A DNA stretch of 64,000 bases from Sungkyunkwania multivorans (lineage in GTDB: Bacteria > Bacteroidota > Bacteroidia > Flavobacteriales > Flavobacteriaceae), in the NCBI RefSeq assembly GCF_042675645.1, contig NZ_JBHTJH010000004.1:124001-188000 (forward strand), given 5' to 3'. Shown here one piece after another: positions 8,620-17,373 of this stretch. A program made the position numbers and the translations under genes. Each line of letters starts with the position of its first letter. Position 1 is the first letter of the stretch. The notes under the pieces are model-generated. The model had not been told where the DNA came from and did not search any database. It was given only the letters and a program-made list of their open reading frames with translations.

Positions 8620-10083
8620 ATGAATAAGGATAATATTAAAACATTGGGAGACCTTAAAGAGGCAGGCTATCGTTCTAAAGGTATCAAGGATGAGCTAAGA
8701 AGCAATTTGATAGAGAAGATCAAAGATGGAGAGACCACCTTTGCAGGAATCCATGGTTACGAACATTCGGTGATACCAGAATTGGAGCGCGCGATCCTAT
8801 CACGACATAACATCAATCTATTAGGGCTTCGCGGACAGGCAAAGACACGCTTAGCCAGATTGATGGTAAATCTGTTGGATGAATGGATCCCCGTTGTGGA
8901 AGGCTCAGAGATCAACGATGATCCGCTAAACCCACTTTCGCGCTATGCGCAGAATTTAATTGTAGAAAAAGGAGACGATACCCCAATAGGATGGATTCAC
9001 CGCGAGGAGCGCTTTTTTGAAAAATTGGCGACTCCAGATGTGACGGTTGCCGACCTTATCGGTGATGTCGACCCTATCAAAGCTGCCAATCTAAAGTTGA
9101 GCTATGCCGATGACCGGGTCATTCATTTTGGAATGATCCCGCGCGCCAATCGTAGTATTTTTGTGATCAATGAATTGCCCGATCTACAGGCGCGGATCCA
9201 AGTGGCACTTTTTAATATTTTACAGGAAGGCGATATTCAGATCAGAGGGTTCAAACTGCGTCTGCCATTGGATATGCAATTTGTGTTCACCGCAAATCCA
9301 GAGGATTATACCAACCGTGGTAGTATTGTGACGCCACTAAAAGACCGAATCGGTTCTCAGATACTTACCCACTATCCCGAAACTGTTGCAACGGCCAAGG
9401 TCATTACCTCACAAGAAGCAAAGTTAGATGACCGACAGACCAACAGAGTTCACGTCCCTGAAATTGCCAAAGATCTTTTAGAACAGATCAGTTTTGAGGC
9501 GAGAGATAGCGAATATGTAGATGCAAAGAGCGGTGTAAGTGCTCGTATGAGTATCACAGCCTTTGAAAATCTTTTGAGTGCTGCAGAATATCGAATGTTG
9601 AAAACAGGTGAGATAGAGACAAACATTCGCTTAAGTGATTTTATGGGAGTCGTTCCTGCGATCACTGGAAAGGTAGAATTGGTCTATGAAGGAGAACAGG
9701 AAGGAGCTGCCGCTGTTGCGCAGCACCTCTTGAATGAAGCGATCAAAACCTTGTTCCCTGAGTACTTTCCTAAAATTGAAAAATTAGAGCGGCAGGATGC
9801 CAAGAGTCCTTATGATGGTATTGTAGAATGGTTCTTTGAAAGTAATGGGTTCGAACTGTTGGACGACATCAGCGACGCTGAATACAAGAAGTTACTCGAC
9901 AGCATCTCGCCATTGAATGACCTCATAGAAAAGCACCAGCCAGATTTTCCAATGGAAGACCGTTATTTTCTGAAGGAATTCGTTCTCTGGGGATTGGTAG
10001 CCTATAAGAAGTTGAGCAAGCATCGTTTTGTCAAAGGCTATCAATTCAAAGACCTTTATGGAAGCTATATAAGTGGACTTTAG
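8620..10083 (+). CDS. MoxR-like AAA+ ATPase (Mg-chelatase ChlI-like)
   Basis: This is a 487-residue AAA+ ATPase. Walker A is GLRGQAKT (69-76). The Walker B region reads SIFVINELPDL with Asn184-Glu185 in place of the usual Asp-Glu. Sensor 1 is FVFTANPEDYTNRG, and an arginine-finger region follows (KDRIGSQILTHYP). The C-terminal 200 residues hold the helical lid and a family-specific extension. It follows the VWA gene, and these pairs are thought to act as ATP-driven chaperones or metal-insertion machines. A VOC gene begins 3 bases after its stop, so at least three genes probably share a transcript. The replaced Walker B Asp is worth checking against relatives; I believe it recurs in this subfamily. 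Confidence 0.88.
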   Translation: MNKDNIKTLGDLKEAGYRSKGIKDELRSNLIEKIKDGETTFAGIHGYEHSVIPELERAILSRHNINLLGLRGQAKTRLARLMVNLLDEWIPVVEGSEINDDPLNPLSRYAQNLIVEKGDDTPIGWIHREERFFEKLATPDVTVADLIGDVDPIKAANLKLSYADDRVIHFGMIPRANRSIFVINELPDLQARIQVALFNILQEGDIQIRGFKLRLPLDMQFVFTANPEDYTNRGSIVTPLKDRIGSQILTHYPETVATAKVITSQEAKLDDRQTNRVHVPEIAKDLLEQISFEARDSEYVDAKSGVSARMSITAFENLLSAAEYRMLKTGEIETNIRLSDFMGVVPAITGKVELVYEGEQEGAAAVAQHLLNEAIKTLFPEYFPKIEKLERQDAKSPYDGIVEWFFESNGFELLDDISDAEYKKLLDSISPLNDLIEKHQPDFPMEDRYFLKEFVLWGLVAYKKLSKHRFVKGYQFKDLYGSYISGL

Positions 10084-10086
10084 AAC

Positions 10087-10467
10087 ATGAGTAAAGGCGG
10101 GTATTTTGAGGCGATACATCCGGTGCTTCCAGTACAAGATGTAACAACAGCCTTAGGATTTTATATAGAGGCCTTGGGGTTCGAGATCGCCTTTGCGGAT
10201 AACTATGAAGATCCTAAGTACGCTGGAGTGAAACGAGACAACATCGAGATTCATCTGCAATGGCACGACGCCTCAGAATGGGTGAAAGGAGTGGACCGCC
10301 CCATGTTACGCTTCGTCATTCAGAATATTGAGGCGCTTTATGACGAATATAAGGACAAAGGGGTCTTTCACGAAAGAACTGCGCTTAGAGAAACCGCTTG
10401 GGGGACGCGAGAGTTTGCTTTCTATGATCCGTATATGAACGGACTTACCTTTTATTGTGATCTGTAA
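10087..10467 (+). CDS. VOC (glyoxalase/bleomycin-resistance) superfamily protein
   Basis: At 126 residues this is a single-module vicinal-oxygen-chelate protein with paired beta-alpha-beta-beta-beta repeats: HPVLPVQDVTTALGFYIEALGF at the N-terminus and WGTREFAFYDPYMNGLTFY at the C-terminus, the latter being the hallmark of the bleomycin/fosfomycin-resistance-like branch. Metal ligands His (HLQWHD region) and Glu (REFAF) are plausible. It begins 3 bases after the MoxR gene. The family name does not imply antibiotic resistance here; the substrate is unknown. Confidence 0.8.
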   Translation: MSKGGYFEAIHPVLPVQDVTTALGFYIEALGFEIAFADNYEDPKYAGVKRDNIEIHLQWHDASEWVKGVDRPMLRFVIQNIEALYDEYKDKGVFHERTALRETAWGTREFAFYDPYMNGLTFYCDL

Positions 10468-10472
10468 TCACA
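10456..10472. repeat. Short palindrome holding both convergent stop codons
   Basis: TGTGAT (10456-10461) and ATCACA (10467-10472) form a 6-bp stem with a 5-base loop. The TAA of the VOC gene (10465-10467) and the TGA of the opposite AHSA1-like gene (10468-10470) both lie inside it. There is no T-tract, so its use as a terminator is doubtful. Confidence 0.4.
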
Positions 10473-10983
10473 TATTCACAAACTCATATCCAGAAAGCTC
10501 ATAGGCCCGAAGGTCGATCTCTGTTTCGTTCAATAGGATACCATGCTCTAAATAGGCCTTGATGTTGGCCATCCAGAAGGTCCAGCCATTGCTGCAACCA
10601 TGATGAATTTCAAGCTTGCTTTTCTCGTCTACAGGAATGTTCGATTGCACCAAACTCAATAATATGGCCTTCTCTTTTTGCTCTAAGGTGACCGTTACTA
10701 TACAGTCACCGGCAAAACTCCATGCGACAAGGTCGATACCATTGGCGTCCAATACGCTTCCTTTTTCTTCGCTATCCCAGTTATGCCATGCCCAGACATA
10801 GCTATCTCCTTTTTTGATGTGTTCCGATGCACTTCTGTTTTTCCCGTCTGGAGAGGTGTATTCGGCTTTCCTTAAAAACCAGGAGGTGATTCCCTCTGCC
10901 GTTCCCCAACACCAATAAAGTTTTTCCATGGAGGTTTTGATGTGGATTCGCTTTGTGAAACTTTCAAAACTTAGTTTTTTCAT
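10468..10983 (-). CDS. SRPBCC / AHSA1-like (START-fold) protein
   Basis: The 171-residue protein matches the Activator-of-Hsp90-ATPase-1-like (AHSA1) branch of the SRPBCC fold: an initial strand KRIHIKTSMEKLYWCWGTAEGITSWF, acidic beta-strands in the middle, and a long C-terminal helix near the end (GWTFWMANIKAYLEHG). These proteins form a hydrophobic cavity and bind small ligands; bacterial ones are mostly uncharacterised. It is the distal gene of a two-gene minus-strand unit, 19 bases downstream of the serine hydrolase gene, and its stop codon abuts that of the convergent VOC gene. Confidence 0.75.
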   Translation of the reverse strand: MKKLSFESFTKRIHIKTSMEKLYWCWGTAEGITSWFLRKAEYTSPDGKNRSASEHIKKGDSYVWAWHNWDSEEKGSVLDANGIDLVAWSFAGDCIVTVTLEQKEKAILLSLVQSNIPVDEKSKLEIHHGCSNGWTFWMANIKAYLEHGILLNETEIDLRAYELSGYEFVNM

Positions 10984-11002
10984 GATGATCAGTGTTTATC
11001 GG

Positions 11003-12124
11003 TTAGTCTTCTGATGAAAGTTGTTGATGTACTTGTCTGCCCAATTCTGCTAAGAACGGAATGCCAACAGTATCATATTCATAATGATCGTCATTAAAGA
11101 TTTCATTTTCGTTTACATGAACCGTAGCGGTGATGATGAACTCGGTATTCGTTTTGGTATCGACGATATAGGCACAATCGGTGAGATAACCATAGGCGTA
11201 CCCAACTTTATTGTATATTTCCAAATGAGATGGAAGAGGCGCTGTAGAGTCACCGATAATAAGAAATTTTCCATAGCCATCATAATATTCACTTGCATCA
11301 TATCCGAGTGTTCTGGGCACTGTTTTCATGGACGCCAGCAAGAGAAGGCGATCTTCTTCCTTAAGCTCAAATTGTTCTTCTGCTTCGAACGCTTGAGGGA
11401 AAATGAGTCGCTTCATGCAATTGTGAAGGGTTGTCAATGGCAGGTAGTTCTTTTCTGAAAAATCAAAGGGTTCTTGTACCAGATCCCCATCTTCATAATA
11501 ACCTTTTCCTTTTAACATTCCATTCAACTGAAGTCTTTCGGGTTCCTTGTTGATGGTACTATGGGTGTGCGTCAATACCGAATCGTTTTCTTCGAATATC
11601 AAGACTTTGGTCGTCACATCATCTGCATCTTTGGTCGACAATCGATGTGAAATACGAACAGGATGAAGGCCCTTTGCCTTTAAGTTGCTATTGATATGGT
11701 CAGTGCCCAAATATTCAAAAAGACGATTGTAGGCCAAATTGTCGCTTACGGCAAAGATCTTTGACACTTCTTTGGCCATAGTCGTAAGGGTAGTGTCACC
11801 TTCAACAAAAAAAGAGGTGTGGCTATCATAGATCCGATCTTTGCAGAGTTTTTCCATGGCGAGTACCGCCACAGGAAACTTGACAGTGCTGGCTGGATAA
11901 AAATAATTGCTGTCATTCACTTGAAAGTGATGATCGATAAAGATGACATCCTCATCCTCTTTGAGAATCTCCGAAACGATCACTTGCACTTCGTGGGCTT
12001 CAGGATCCGCCATCACTTTTTTGATCTTTGGATGGTCCGAACCAAGTATGACATTGAGGTCAAAAGGTCGGTCTTCGCTGCAAGAGATAAGGATAAGCAG
12101 CAATAACAGCGCAGGATATTTCAT
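11003..12124 (-). CDS. Lipoprotein serine hydrolase of the class A beta-lactamase fold
   Basis: Starting at the ATG at 12124 gives a 373-residue lipoprotein with signal MKYPALLLLLILISC (lipobox Cys15); longer upstream starts would bury this signal and run through the terminator hairpin at 12156-12188. Catalytic motifs of the fold are visible: SxxK as Ser79-T-V-Lys82 (YPASTVKFP), SDN at 127-129 (AVSDNLAYN), and KVG at 306-308 where classical enzymes have KTG. The protein is about 80 residues longer than typical class A beta-lactamases. It could be a beta-lactamase, a peptidoglycan-trimming D,D-peptidase or an inactive relative. It lies upstream of the AHSA1-like gene on the same strand. Confidence 0.78.
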   Translation of the reverse strand: MKYPALLLLLILISCSEDRPFDLNVILGSDHPKIKKVMADPEAHEVQVIVSEILKEDEDVIFIDHHFQVNDSNYFYPASTVKFPVAVLAMEKLCKDRIYDSHTSFFVEGDTTLTTMAKEVSKIFAVSDNLAYNRLFEYLGTDHINSNLKAKGLHPVRISHRLSTKDADDVTTKVLIFEENDSVLTHTHSTINKEPERLQLNGMLKGKGYYEDGDLVQEPFDFSEKNYLPLTTLHNCMKRLIFPQAFEAEEQFELKEEDRLLLLASMKTVPRTLGYDASEYYDGYGKFLIIGDSTAPLPSHLEIYNKVGYAYGYLTDCAYIVDTKTNTEFIITATVHVNENEIFNDDHYEYDTVGIPFLAELGRQVHQQLSSED

Positions 12125-12155
12125 TATTTGGCTTGATAGTTTTCTTAAAGTTAAT

Positions 12156-12188
12156 AAAAAAAGCGCCACACCATGTGCAACGCTTTTT
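12156..12188 (-). terminator. Bidirectional-looking terminator after lysA
   Basis: A-rich AAAAAAAGCG (12156-12165) pairs with CGCTTTTT (12181-12188), with an inner CACA/TGTG stem. Read on the minus strand it ends in a run of T 28 bases past the lysA stop. It also separates lysA from the serine hydrolase start. Confidence 0.65.
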
Positions 12189-12215
12189 ACCCTAACTAAA
12201 ATAAAGATCAATGCT

Positions 12216-13445
12216 TTATGTGACCTTTTCCTTTTCAATAGCAATATTGATATCTGTTTGATTTCTTAATATGTCGTCAATGGTCTCTCTTTTACGGATC
12301 AAATGGGCTTGCTGATCGAGCCATAATATCTCTGCTGGACGATAGCGCGAATTGTAGTTGCTGGCCATCGTAAAACAATAGGCGCCCGCATTTCGAAAAC
12401 ATAGGATATCACCTTCTCGTATCTCATTGATCCTTCTGTTATTGGCGAAGGTGTCCGTCTCGCAGATGTATCCTACGACGCTATAGAATCGTTCTTTTCC
12501 ATCGGGATTGGAGATGTTCTCGATTTGATGCTGGGAACCATAGAGCATCGGTCTGATGAGGTGGTTAAAACCACTGTCGACTTGCGCAAATACGGTTGAG
12601 GTCGTTTGCTTTACGACGTTTACATTCGCCAAAAAATGACCGGCCTCACTTACCAAAAACTTTCCAGGCTCGAACGCTAAGGTAAGGTCCCTACCATATT
12701 CTTTGCAGAATTCGTTGAAGCGAACTGACAGTTTTTCGCCTAATTCTTCGATATTGGTCTCGATGTCTCCCGGTTTGTAAGGCACCTTGAAACCACTTCC
12801 AAAATCGATGAATTCCAAATTCTTAAAGTTCTTTGCCGTCTCAAAAAGAATTTCAGAGGCATATAGGAAAACATCGATATCTAGGATGTCGCTGCCCGTA
12901 TGCATGTGGATCCCGTTGATGTTCATTCCTGTGTTTTCCACAATGCGAAGAATGTGCGGTATCTGATGTATACTAATGCCAAATTTAGAGTCGATATGTC
13001 CAACCGAGATGTTGGTGTTTCCACCGGCCATCACATGTGGGTTGATGCGAATACAAACTGGGATGTCTGGATATTTACTTCCAAACTGCTCCAATATAGA
13101 TAGATTGTCGATATTGATCTGTGCACCTAGCGCGGCAACTTCTTCAATTTCTTTCAGAGAGACCCCATTGGGCGTGTAAATGATGCGCTCGGCAGTAAAT
13201 CCGGCGAGTAATCCCAGCTTAACTTCTTGGATTGAAACGGTATCGAGTCCGGCGCCGAGTTGATTCATCAATTTAAGAATGTTGACATTGCTCAACGCTT
13301 TCACCGCATAATTGAGGCGGAGCGATGCCACTTGATGGAATGCTGTGGATAAGCGGTTATATTGGTTGATGATGGTTTCTGCATCATACACATAGATCGG
13401 ACTGCCATATTCCCGAGCGATGTTCAAAAGGTCCTTGTTATTCAT
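12216..13445 (-). CDS. lysA: Diaminopimelate decarboxylase
   Basis: This 409-residue PLP enzyme of the alanine-racemase-like fold converts meso-diaminopimelate to L-lysine and CO2. The PLP lysine lies in NYAVKALSNVNIL near residue 49, followed by the barrel motif IHMHTGSDI, the substrate loop GYICETDTFANNR with the catalytic Cys, and the C-terminal NAGAYCFTMASNYNSR. It acts downstream of dapD, which is also in this window. It is transcribed alone on the minus strand; a matching -7 element lies at 13465-13472. The final 20 residues (RKRETIDDILRNQTD...) are a typical Bacteroidetes tail. Confidence 0.96.
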   Translation of the reverse strand: MNNKDLLNIAREYGSPIYVYDAETIINQYNRLSTAFHQVASLRLNYAVKALSNVNILKLMNQLGAGLDTVSIQEVKLGLLAGFTAERIIYTPNGVSLKEIEEVAALGAQINIDNLSILEQFGSKYPDIPVCIRINPHVMAGGNTNISVGHIDSKFGISIHQIPHILRIVENTGMNINGIHMHTGSDILDIDVFLYASEILFETAKNFKNLEFIDFGSGFKVPYKPGDIETNIEELGEKLSVRFNEFCKEYGRDLTLAFEPGKFLVSEAGHFLANVNVVKQTTSTVFAQVDSGFNHLIRPMLYGSQHQIENISNPDGKERFYSVVGYICETDTFANNRRINEIREGDILCFRNAGAYCFTMASNYNSRYRPAEILWLDQQAHLIRKRETIDDILRNQTDINIAIEKEKVT

Positions 13446-13464
13446 TTCGAAACTATTTCTTAGA

Positions 13465-13472
13465 CAAATCTA
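13465..13472 (-). promoter_or_regulatory. -7 element of the lysA promoter
   Basis: The minus strand reads TAGATTTG, an exact TAnnTTTG match, about 20 bases before the lysA ATG. No clear TTG -33 element is seen at the usual distance. The match is short, so this is a prediction. Confidence 0.45.
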
Positions 13473-13613
13473 CATGAAGCGAGAAAAGAGAAAAAATATT
13501 ATTCAATAATTTATAAAAATAAAACAAAATGTTGTAAATATAACAATTAAATTATGACGGATATATTTTCGCTCAGGCTCCTACTTTTCGTAAATTTATG
13601 TAAAATTCTATCT

Positions 13614-14258
13614 ATGAGCTATTTGCTGCCAATGTTTCCTTTACAGGTCGTTGTCTTTCCTGGAGAGCGTGTTCCGCTTCATATATTTGAAGAACGCTAT
13701 CAGGAGTTGATTCGCGATTGCGAAACCGAAGCGATCACTTTTGGAATTCCTCCTTATATCAACAATAAGATGCAGTTTGGCACGGAGATATCGCTGGAGC
13801 GGGTGGTGAAGAAGTATCCAAATGGGGCATCGGACGTGGTCTGCGTTGGTTCTCGCATCTTTAAGATCGAAAAGTTCTATGAGAATTTTCCCGGGAAGCT
13901 CTACGCAGGAGCAGAGGTTACTTTTCCCGAGCGGATCGACGATTCGGTCACCTCCATAAAGATGAAGGCCTTCGAGATGATACAAAAGCTCTTTAAGCTT
14001 ATCGGTGCGAAATCTACCACCTATGAGGATAGCTTTAACAGTTTCACCTTTGCGCACACGCTTGGGCTTTCGATCGAAAATGAATATGAATTGCTAAAGT
14101 TCACCTACGAGAGCGAGCGGCTAAAGTTCATCATCGACCATCTGGGCACGACCATCCCGATCATCAAAGAAATGCATCGTACCCAAGAACTTATCATGAA
14201 GAATGGACATTTCAGAAACTATGACCCTTTGGATTTTAAGGAATTCAAGATAGAATAA
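13614..14258 (+). CDS. LON N-terminal (substrate-binding) domain protein
   Basis: This 214-residue protein contains only the N-terminal domain of Lon protease: the opening MSYLLPMFPLQVVVFPGE is diagnostic, and there are no AAA+ or Ser-Lys protease domains. Such stand-alone proteins are common in Bacteroidetes and have no settled role; substrate or adaptor binding is likely. I chose the ATG at 13614 over the one at 13554 because the conserved motif begins there, and a TAAATTTA -7-like element lies at about 13591-13598 inside the longer version. It is separated by 90 bases from the GT39 gene. Confidence 0.82.
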   Translation: MSYLLPMFPLQVVVFPGERVPLHIFEERYQELIRDCETEAITFGIPPYINNKMQFGTEISLERVVKKYPNGASDVVCVGSRIFKIEKFYENFPGKLYAGAEVTFPERIDDSVTSIKMKAFEMIQKLFKLIGAKSTTYEDSFNSFTFAHTLGLSIENEYELLKFTYESERLKFIIDHLGTTIPIIKEMHRTQELIMKNGHFRNYDPLDFKEFKIE

Positions 14259-14348
14259 CTTTTAAATAAAGAAACTTCATTCTAATATACTTCGATAAAC
14301 TTCGTAGCTTTGGCCAAGTTCTAAAAGTGGCTAAACCATAATTAATAG

Positions 14349-16028
14349 ATGGAAGTGATTCTTCAAAGAAGAGATTATCTCACCTTGTATATTTTACTTG
14401 CTGTCATTTACCTGTTAGGGTTGCAAATACCCTTGATGGAGAATGATTCTGCGCAGCATGCCACCATGGCGATGCGCATGTATCTCGAAGACGACTTCCT
14501 GAATATCTATAAAGGCGGCAAAGATTATCTAGACAAGCCTCATTTGCACTTCTGGCTTGCGGCATTCTCGTTCAAGCTATTTGGTATTGGTCAATGGTCG
14601 TATCGACTGCCAGCCTTGCTATTTACCATATTGGCTGCTTATTCCTCCTTTAGACTGGCACATCATTTATATGGAAAGAAAGCTGGCCATATCACTTCCC
14701 TGGTCTTTCTTTCGGCACAGGCGATCATCTTGGCCAATCACGATGTACGGACTGACGCGGTACTAACAGGCGCCGTGGCTTTTGGGGTGTGGCAATTGGT
14801 GAGATATATCGATACTCAAAAATTACTTCCAGCCATTTTTGGTGCCGTCGGTGTTGGACTGGCTTTTTCAACGAAAGGTCAACTGGGCGTCTTTATCCCG
14901 GGTGCCTGCGTGCTGTGCTATTTGCTTTACGGCCGCAAGTGGAAATCCGTCTTTAGTTGGAAGGTGTTGATAGGGTCATTCTTTTTTTTATTGACCATCA
15001 CACCGGTCGTTTATGCCTTTTATGTGCAGTTCGATCTTCATCCCGAGAAAATCATAGAAGGACAGAAAAATATATCTGGTGTTCGTTTCATTCTTTGGGA
15101 TCAAAGCTTTAATCGATTGACGGCTTCTGGTTTTCAGCAGAACAGCCCAGACTATTTCTTCTTTTTCCACACCCTACTTTGGGCCTTCCTACCATGGTCA
15201 ATAATCGCCTATTCTGCTCTTTTTGTTCGGTTGAAACAACTGTTCAAGATCAGATTCGCTTATCAAAAGGGGATGGAGTTCTTAACCGTAGGAGGGATCA
15301 TTTTGGTCATGGTGGTCATAAGCTTTTCAAAGTTCAAGCTCCCACATTATTTAAATAGCCTATTACCTATATTCGCAATTTTAGTAGCTGGATTTTTGGT
15401 GTTCTTGCATGAAAACGGGAAAACAAAATTTATCAGAACCTTATTGATCATTCAATATGCAACTTTAAGCTTAGGAACTGTATTCGTATTGTTCTTGACT
15501 TTTTGGGCGTTCGGTGTTCCATCTGCGATGGCGATCGTCAGTATAGTATTTTTACTGATCGGATTCATTTATTTGCAAAAAGTCCCCATGTCGATGACCA
15601 GGAGGATGATCATGATATCGGTATATTTTATGGTACTCATCAATTTTTGCTTAAACACTCAATTCTATCCAAACTTGCTTCATTTCCAAGCCGGTAACAA
15701 TGCGGCGATGATCATCAAAGAAGCCAAAATCGATAAAGACCGTGTTTTTAAGATCGATCGATGGCGGGCTAGTTGGTCATTGGACTTCTATTTAAAACAG
15801 GAAATAGCCAAAGTAAAGATCGAAGAGGTTACCAAAACGCTGAAGAGTGGAGATTGGTTATTGGCCTATGACGAAGAACTCGAACTGTTAGAACAAAAAG
15901 GACTTAATTGGGATCGAGAGCATGCGATGGACCACTATAGGATCACACGGTTGAAACTTTCCTTTTTAAATCCGGAAACAAGGCCGGAGCAAGTCGGTAA
16001 GGCATATTTGTTAAGAATTGTCGAATAG
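14349..16028 (+). CDS. GT39-family (dolichyl-phosphate-mannose / ArnT-like) glycosyltransferase
   Basis: The 559-residue polytopic membrane enzyme has a GT-C architecture: the first helix, then an acidic first loop (MENDSAQHATMAMRM near 28-42) and GGKDYLDKPHLHFWLAAFSFKLFG, the pattern of PMT_2/ArnT enzymes that use polyprenyl-phosphate sugars to modify lipid A or proteins. Roughly a dozen hydrophobic segments follow, with a soluble C-terminal part from about residue 440. It is presumably at the inner membrane with the active site facing the periplasm. It stands alone before sucC; the donor and acceptor cannot be told from sequence. Confidence 0.85.
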   Translation: MEVILQRRDYLTLYILLAVIYLLGLQIPLMENDSAQHATMAMRMYLEDDFLNIYKGGKDYLDKPHLHFWLAAFSFKLFGIGQWSYRLPALLFTILAAYSSFRLAHHLYGKKAGHITSLVFLSAQAIILANHDVRTDAVLTGAVAFGVWQLVRYIDTQKLLPAIFGAVGVGLAFSTKGQLGVFIPGACVLCYLLYGRKWKSVFSWKVLIGSFFFLLTITPVVYAFYVQFDLHPEKIIEGQKNISGVRFILWDQSFNRLTASGFQQNSPDYFFFFHTLLWAFLPWSIIAYSALFVRLKQLFKIRFAYQKGMEFLTVGGIILVMVVISFSKFKLPHYLNSLLPIFAILVAGFLVFLHENGKTKFIRTLLIIQYATLSLGTVFVLFLTFWAFGVPSAMAIVSIVFLLIGFIYLQKVPMSMTRRMIMISVYFMVLINFCLNTQFYPNLLHFQAGNNAAMIIKEAKIDKDRVFKIDRWRASWSLDFYLKQEIAKVKIEEVTKTLKSGDWLLAYDEELELLEQKGLNWDREHAMDHYRITRLKLSFLNPETRPEQVGKAYLLRIVE

Positions 16029-16072
16029 ACGGGAATATTCTTTTCAGTGTATTTTTTTCAGTTTAAAAATTG

Positions 16073-16103
16073 TTGGTTAACAGTCGGCAGTTTGCTACTT
16101 TTG
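16073..16103 (+). promoter_or_regulatory. sucC promoter
   Basis: A -33 TTG (16073-16075) and an exact -7 TACTTTTG (16096-16103) are 20 bases apart, the Bacteroidetes housekeeping layout. The start codon lies 25 bases after the -7 box. The spacer carries the CAGT-rich repeat-like stretch AACAGTCGGCAGTTTGC. Confidence 0.65.
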
Positions 16104-16128
16104 TTGGCTGTAAACAACAACGTATAAG

Positions 16129-17322
16129 ATGAATTTACACGAATATCAAGGAAAAGAGATCCTAGCTAGTTTTGGCGTACGCGTTCAACGTGGTATTGTA
16201 GCGCAGAATGCTGCCGAGGCAGTAGCTGCAGCGAAACAACTTACCGAAGAGACCGGAACTGGTTGGCATGTGATCAAGGCGCAGATCCACGCAGGTGGTA
16301 GAGGTAAAGGAGGAGGTGTAAAGCTTGCCAAAAACTTGAAAGAGGTAGAGCAACGCGCAGAGGATATCATCGGTATGATGCTAAAAACCCCTCAGACCCC
16401 ACCACAGGGAAAAAAAGTACATCAAGTGCTTGTCGCTGAGGACGTCTATTATCCAGGGGATAGCGAGCCTAGCGAATTTTACATGTCGGTTTTACTCAAC
16501 CGTGCCACCGGTCGCAATATGATCATGTACTCTACCGAAGGCGGAATGGACATCGAGACGGTTGCTGAAGAAACTCCTCACCTGATATTTACTGAAGAAA
16601 TAGACCCATCTGTCGGGTTGATGCCTTTCCAAGCGAGAAGAATCGCCTTTAATCTTGGTCTGAGTGGTGCCGCATTCAAGGATATGACCAAATTCGTAAC
16701 CGCCTTGTATACCGCTTATATCAAATCTGACTCCAGCATGTTTGAGATCAACCCTGTGTTGAAGACCTCTGATAATAAGATCATGGCAGTGGATGCCAAA
16801 GTGACCATTGATGATAATGCATTATATCGCCACCGAGATTATATGGATATGCGCGACCTACGTGAAGAGAATCCTATCGAAGTAGAAGCGAGAGAAGTGG
16901 GACTTAACTACGTGGATCTCGATGGTAATGTAGGTTGTATGGTCAATGGCGCTGGTTTGGCAATGGCCACCATGGACCTCATTAAGATGGCTGGCGGAGA
17001 GCCTGCTAACTTTTTAGATGTTGGGGGTACGGCAGATGCCAAGCGCGTTGAGGCGGCCTTCCGAATTATTCTAAAAGACCCGAACGTGAAGGCAATTTTG
17101 GTAAACATCTTCGGAGGAATTGTACGTTGTGACCGCGTTGCACAAGGTATCGTCGATGCCTACAAGAATATGGGGGATGCAATCAATGTGCCTATCATTG
17201 TGCGTTTGCAGGGAACCAATGCTGAAATAGCGAAGGAACTCATCGATAACTCTGGATTAGCGGTGCACAGTGCCGTGGAATTCCAGGAAGCCGCAGACAA
17301 GGTACAAGAAGTGCTTGCATAG
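16129..17322 (+). CDS. sucC: Succinyl-CoA synthetase (ADP/GDP-forming) beta subunit
   Basis: This 397-residue ATP-grasp subunit works with SucD to convert succinyl-CoA to succinate in the TCA cycle with formation of ATP or GTP. The N-terminal MNLHEYQGKEIL, the glycine-rich nucleotide loop HAGGRGKGGGVKLA near residue 54, FEINPVL and the C-terminal VNIFGGIVRCDRVAQGI are all intact. sucD is not adjacent; in Bacteroidetes the two genes are often apart. It has its own promoter and a strong terminator, so it is likely a single-gene transcript. Confidence 0.97.
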   Translation: MNLHEYQGKEILASFGVRVQRGIVAQNAAEAVAAAKQLTEETGTGWHVIKAQIHAGGRGKGGGVKLAKNLKEVEQRAEDIIGMMLKTPQTPPQGKKVHQVLVAEDVYYPGDSEPSEFYMSVLLNRATGRNMIMYSTEGGMDIETVAEETPHLIFTEEIDPSVGLMPFQARRIAFNLGLSGAAFKDMTKFVTALYTAYIKSDSSMFEINPVLKTSDNKIMAVDAKVTIDDNALYRHRDYMDMRDLREENPIEVEAREVGLNYVDLDGNVGCMVNGAGLAMATMDLIKMAGGEPANFLDVGGTADAKRVEAAFRIILKDPNVKAILVNIFGGIVRCDRVAQGIVDAYKNMGDAINVPIIVRLQGTNAEIAKELIDNSGLAVHSAVEFQEAADKVQEVLA

Positions 17323-17343
17323 AACAATTTATGGATATACACC

Positions 17344-17373
17344 AAAAGGGCTTCACTAGGAAGCCCTTTTTTT
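17344..17373 (+). terminator. Intrinsic terminator after sucC
   Basis: GGGCTTC (17348-17354) and GAAGCCC (17360-17366) form a 7-bp stem with loop ACTAG, flanked by AAAA and followed by seven T residues, 25 bases after the sucC stop. Confidence 0.85.

Noticed and set aside
12125..12244. Extended N-terminus for the serine hydrolase gene
   Set aside because: It would add 40 residues before an excellent lipoprotein signal and would run through the terminator hairpin and the lysA end.
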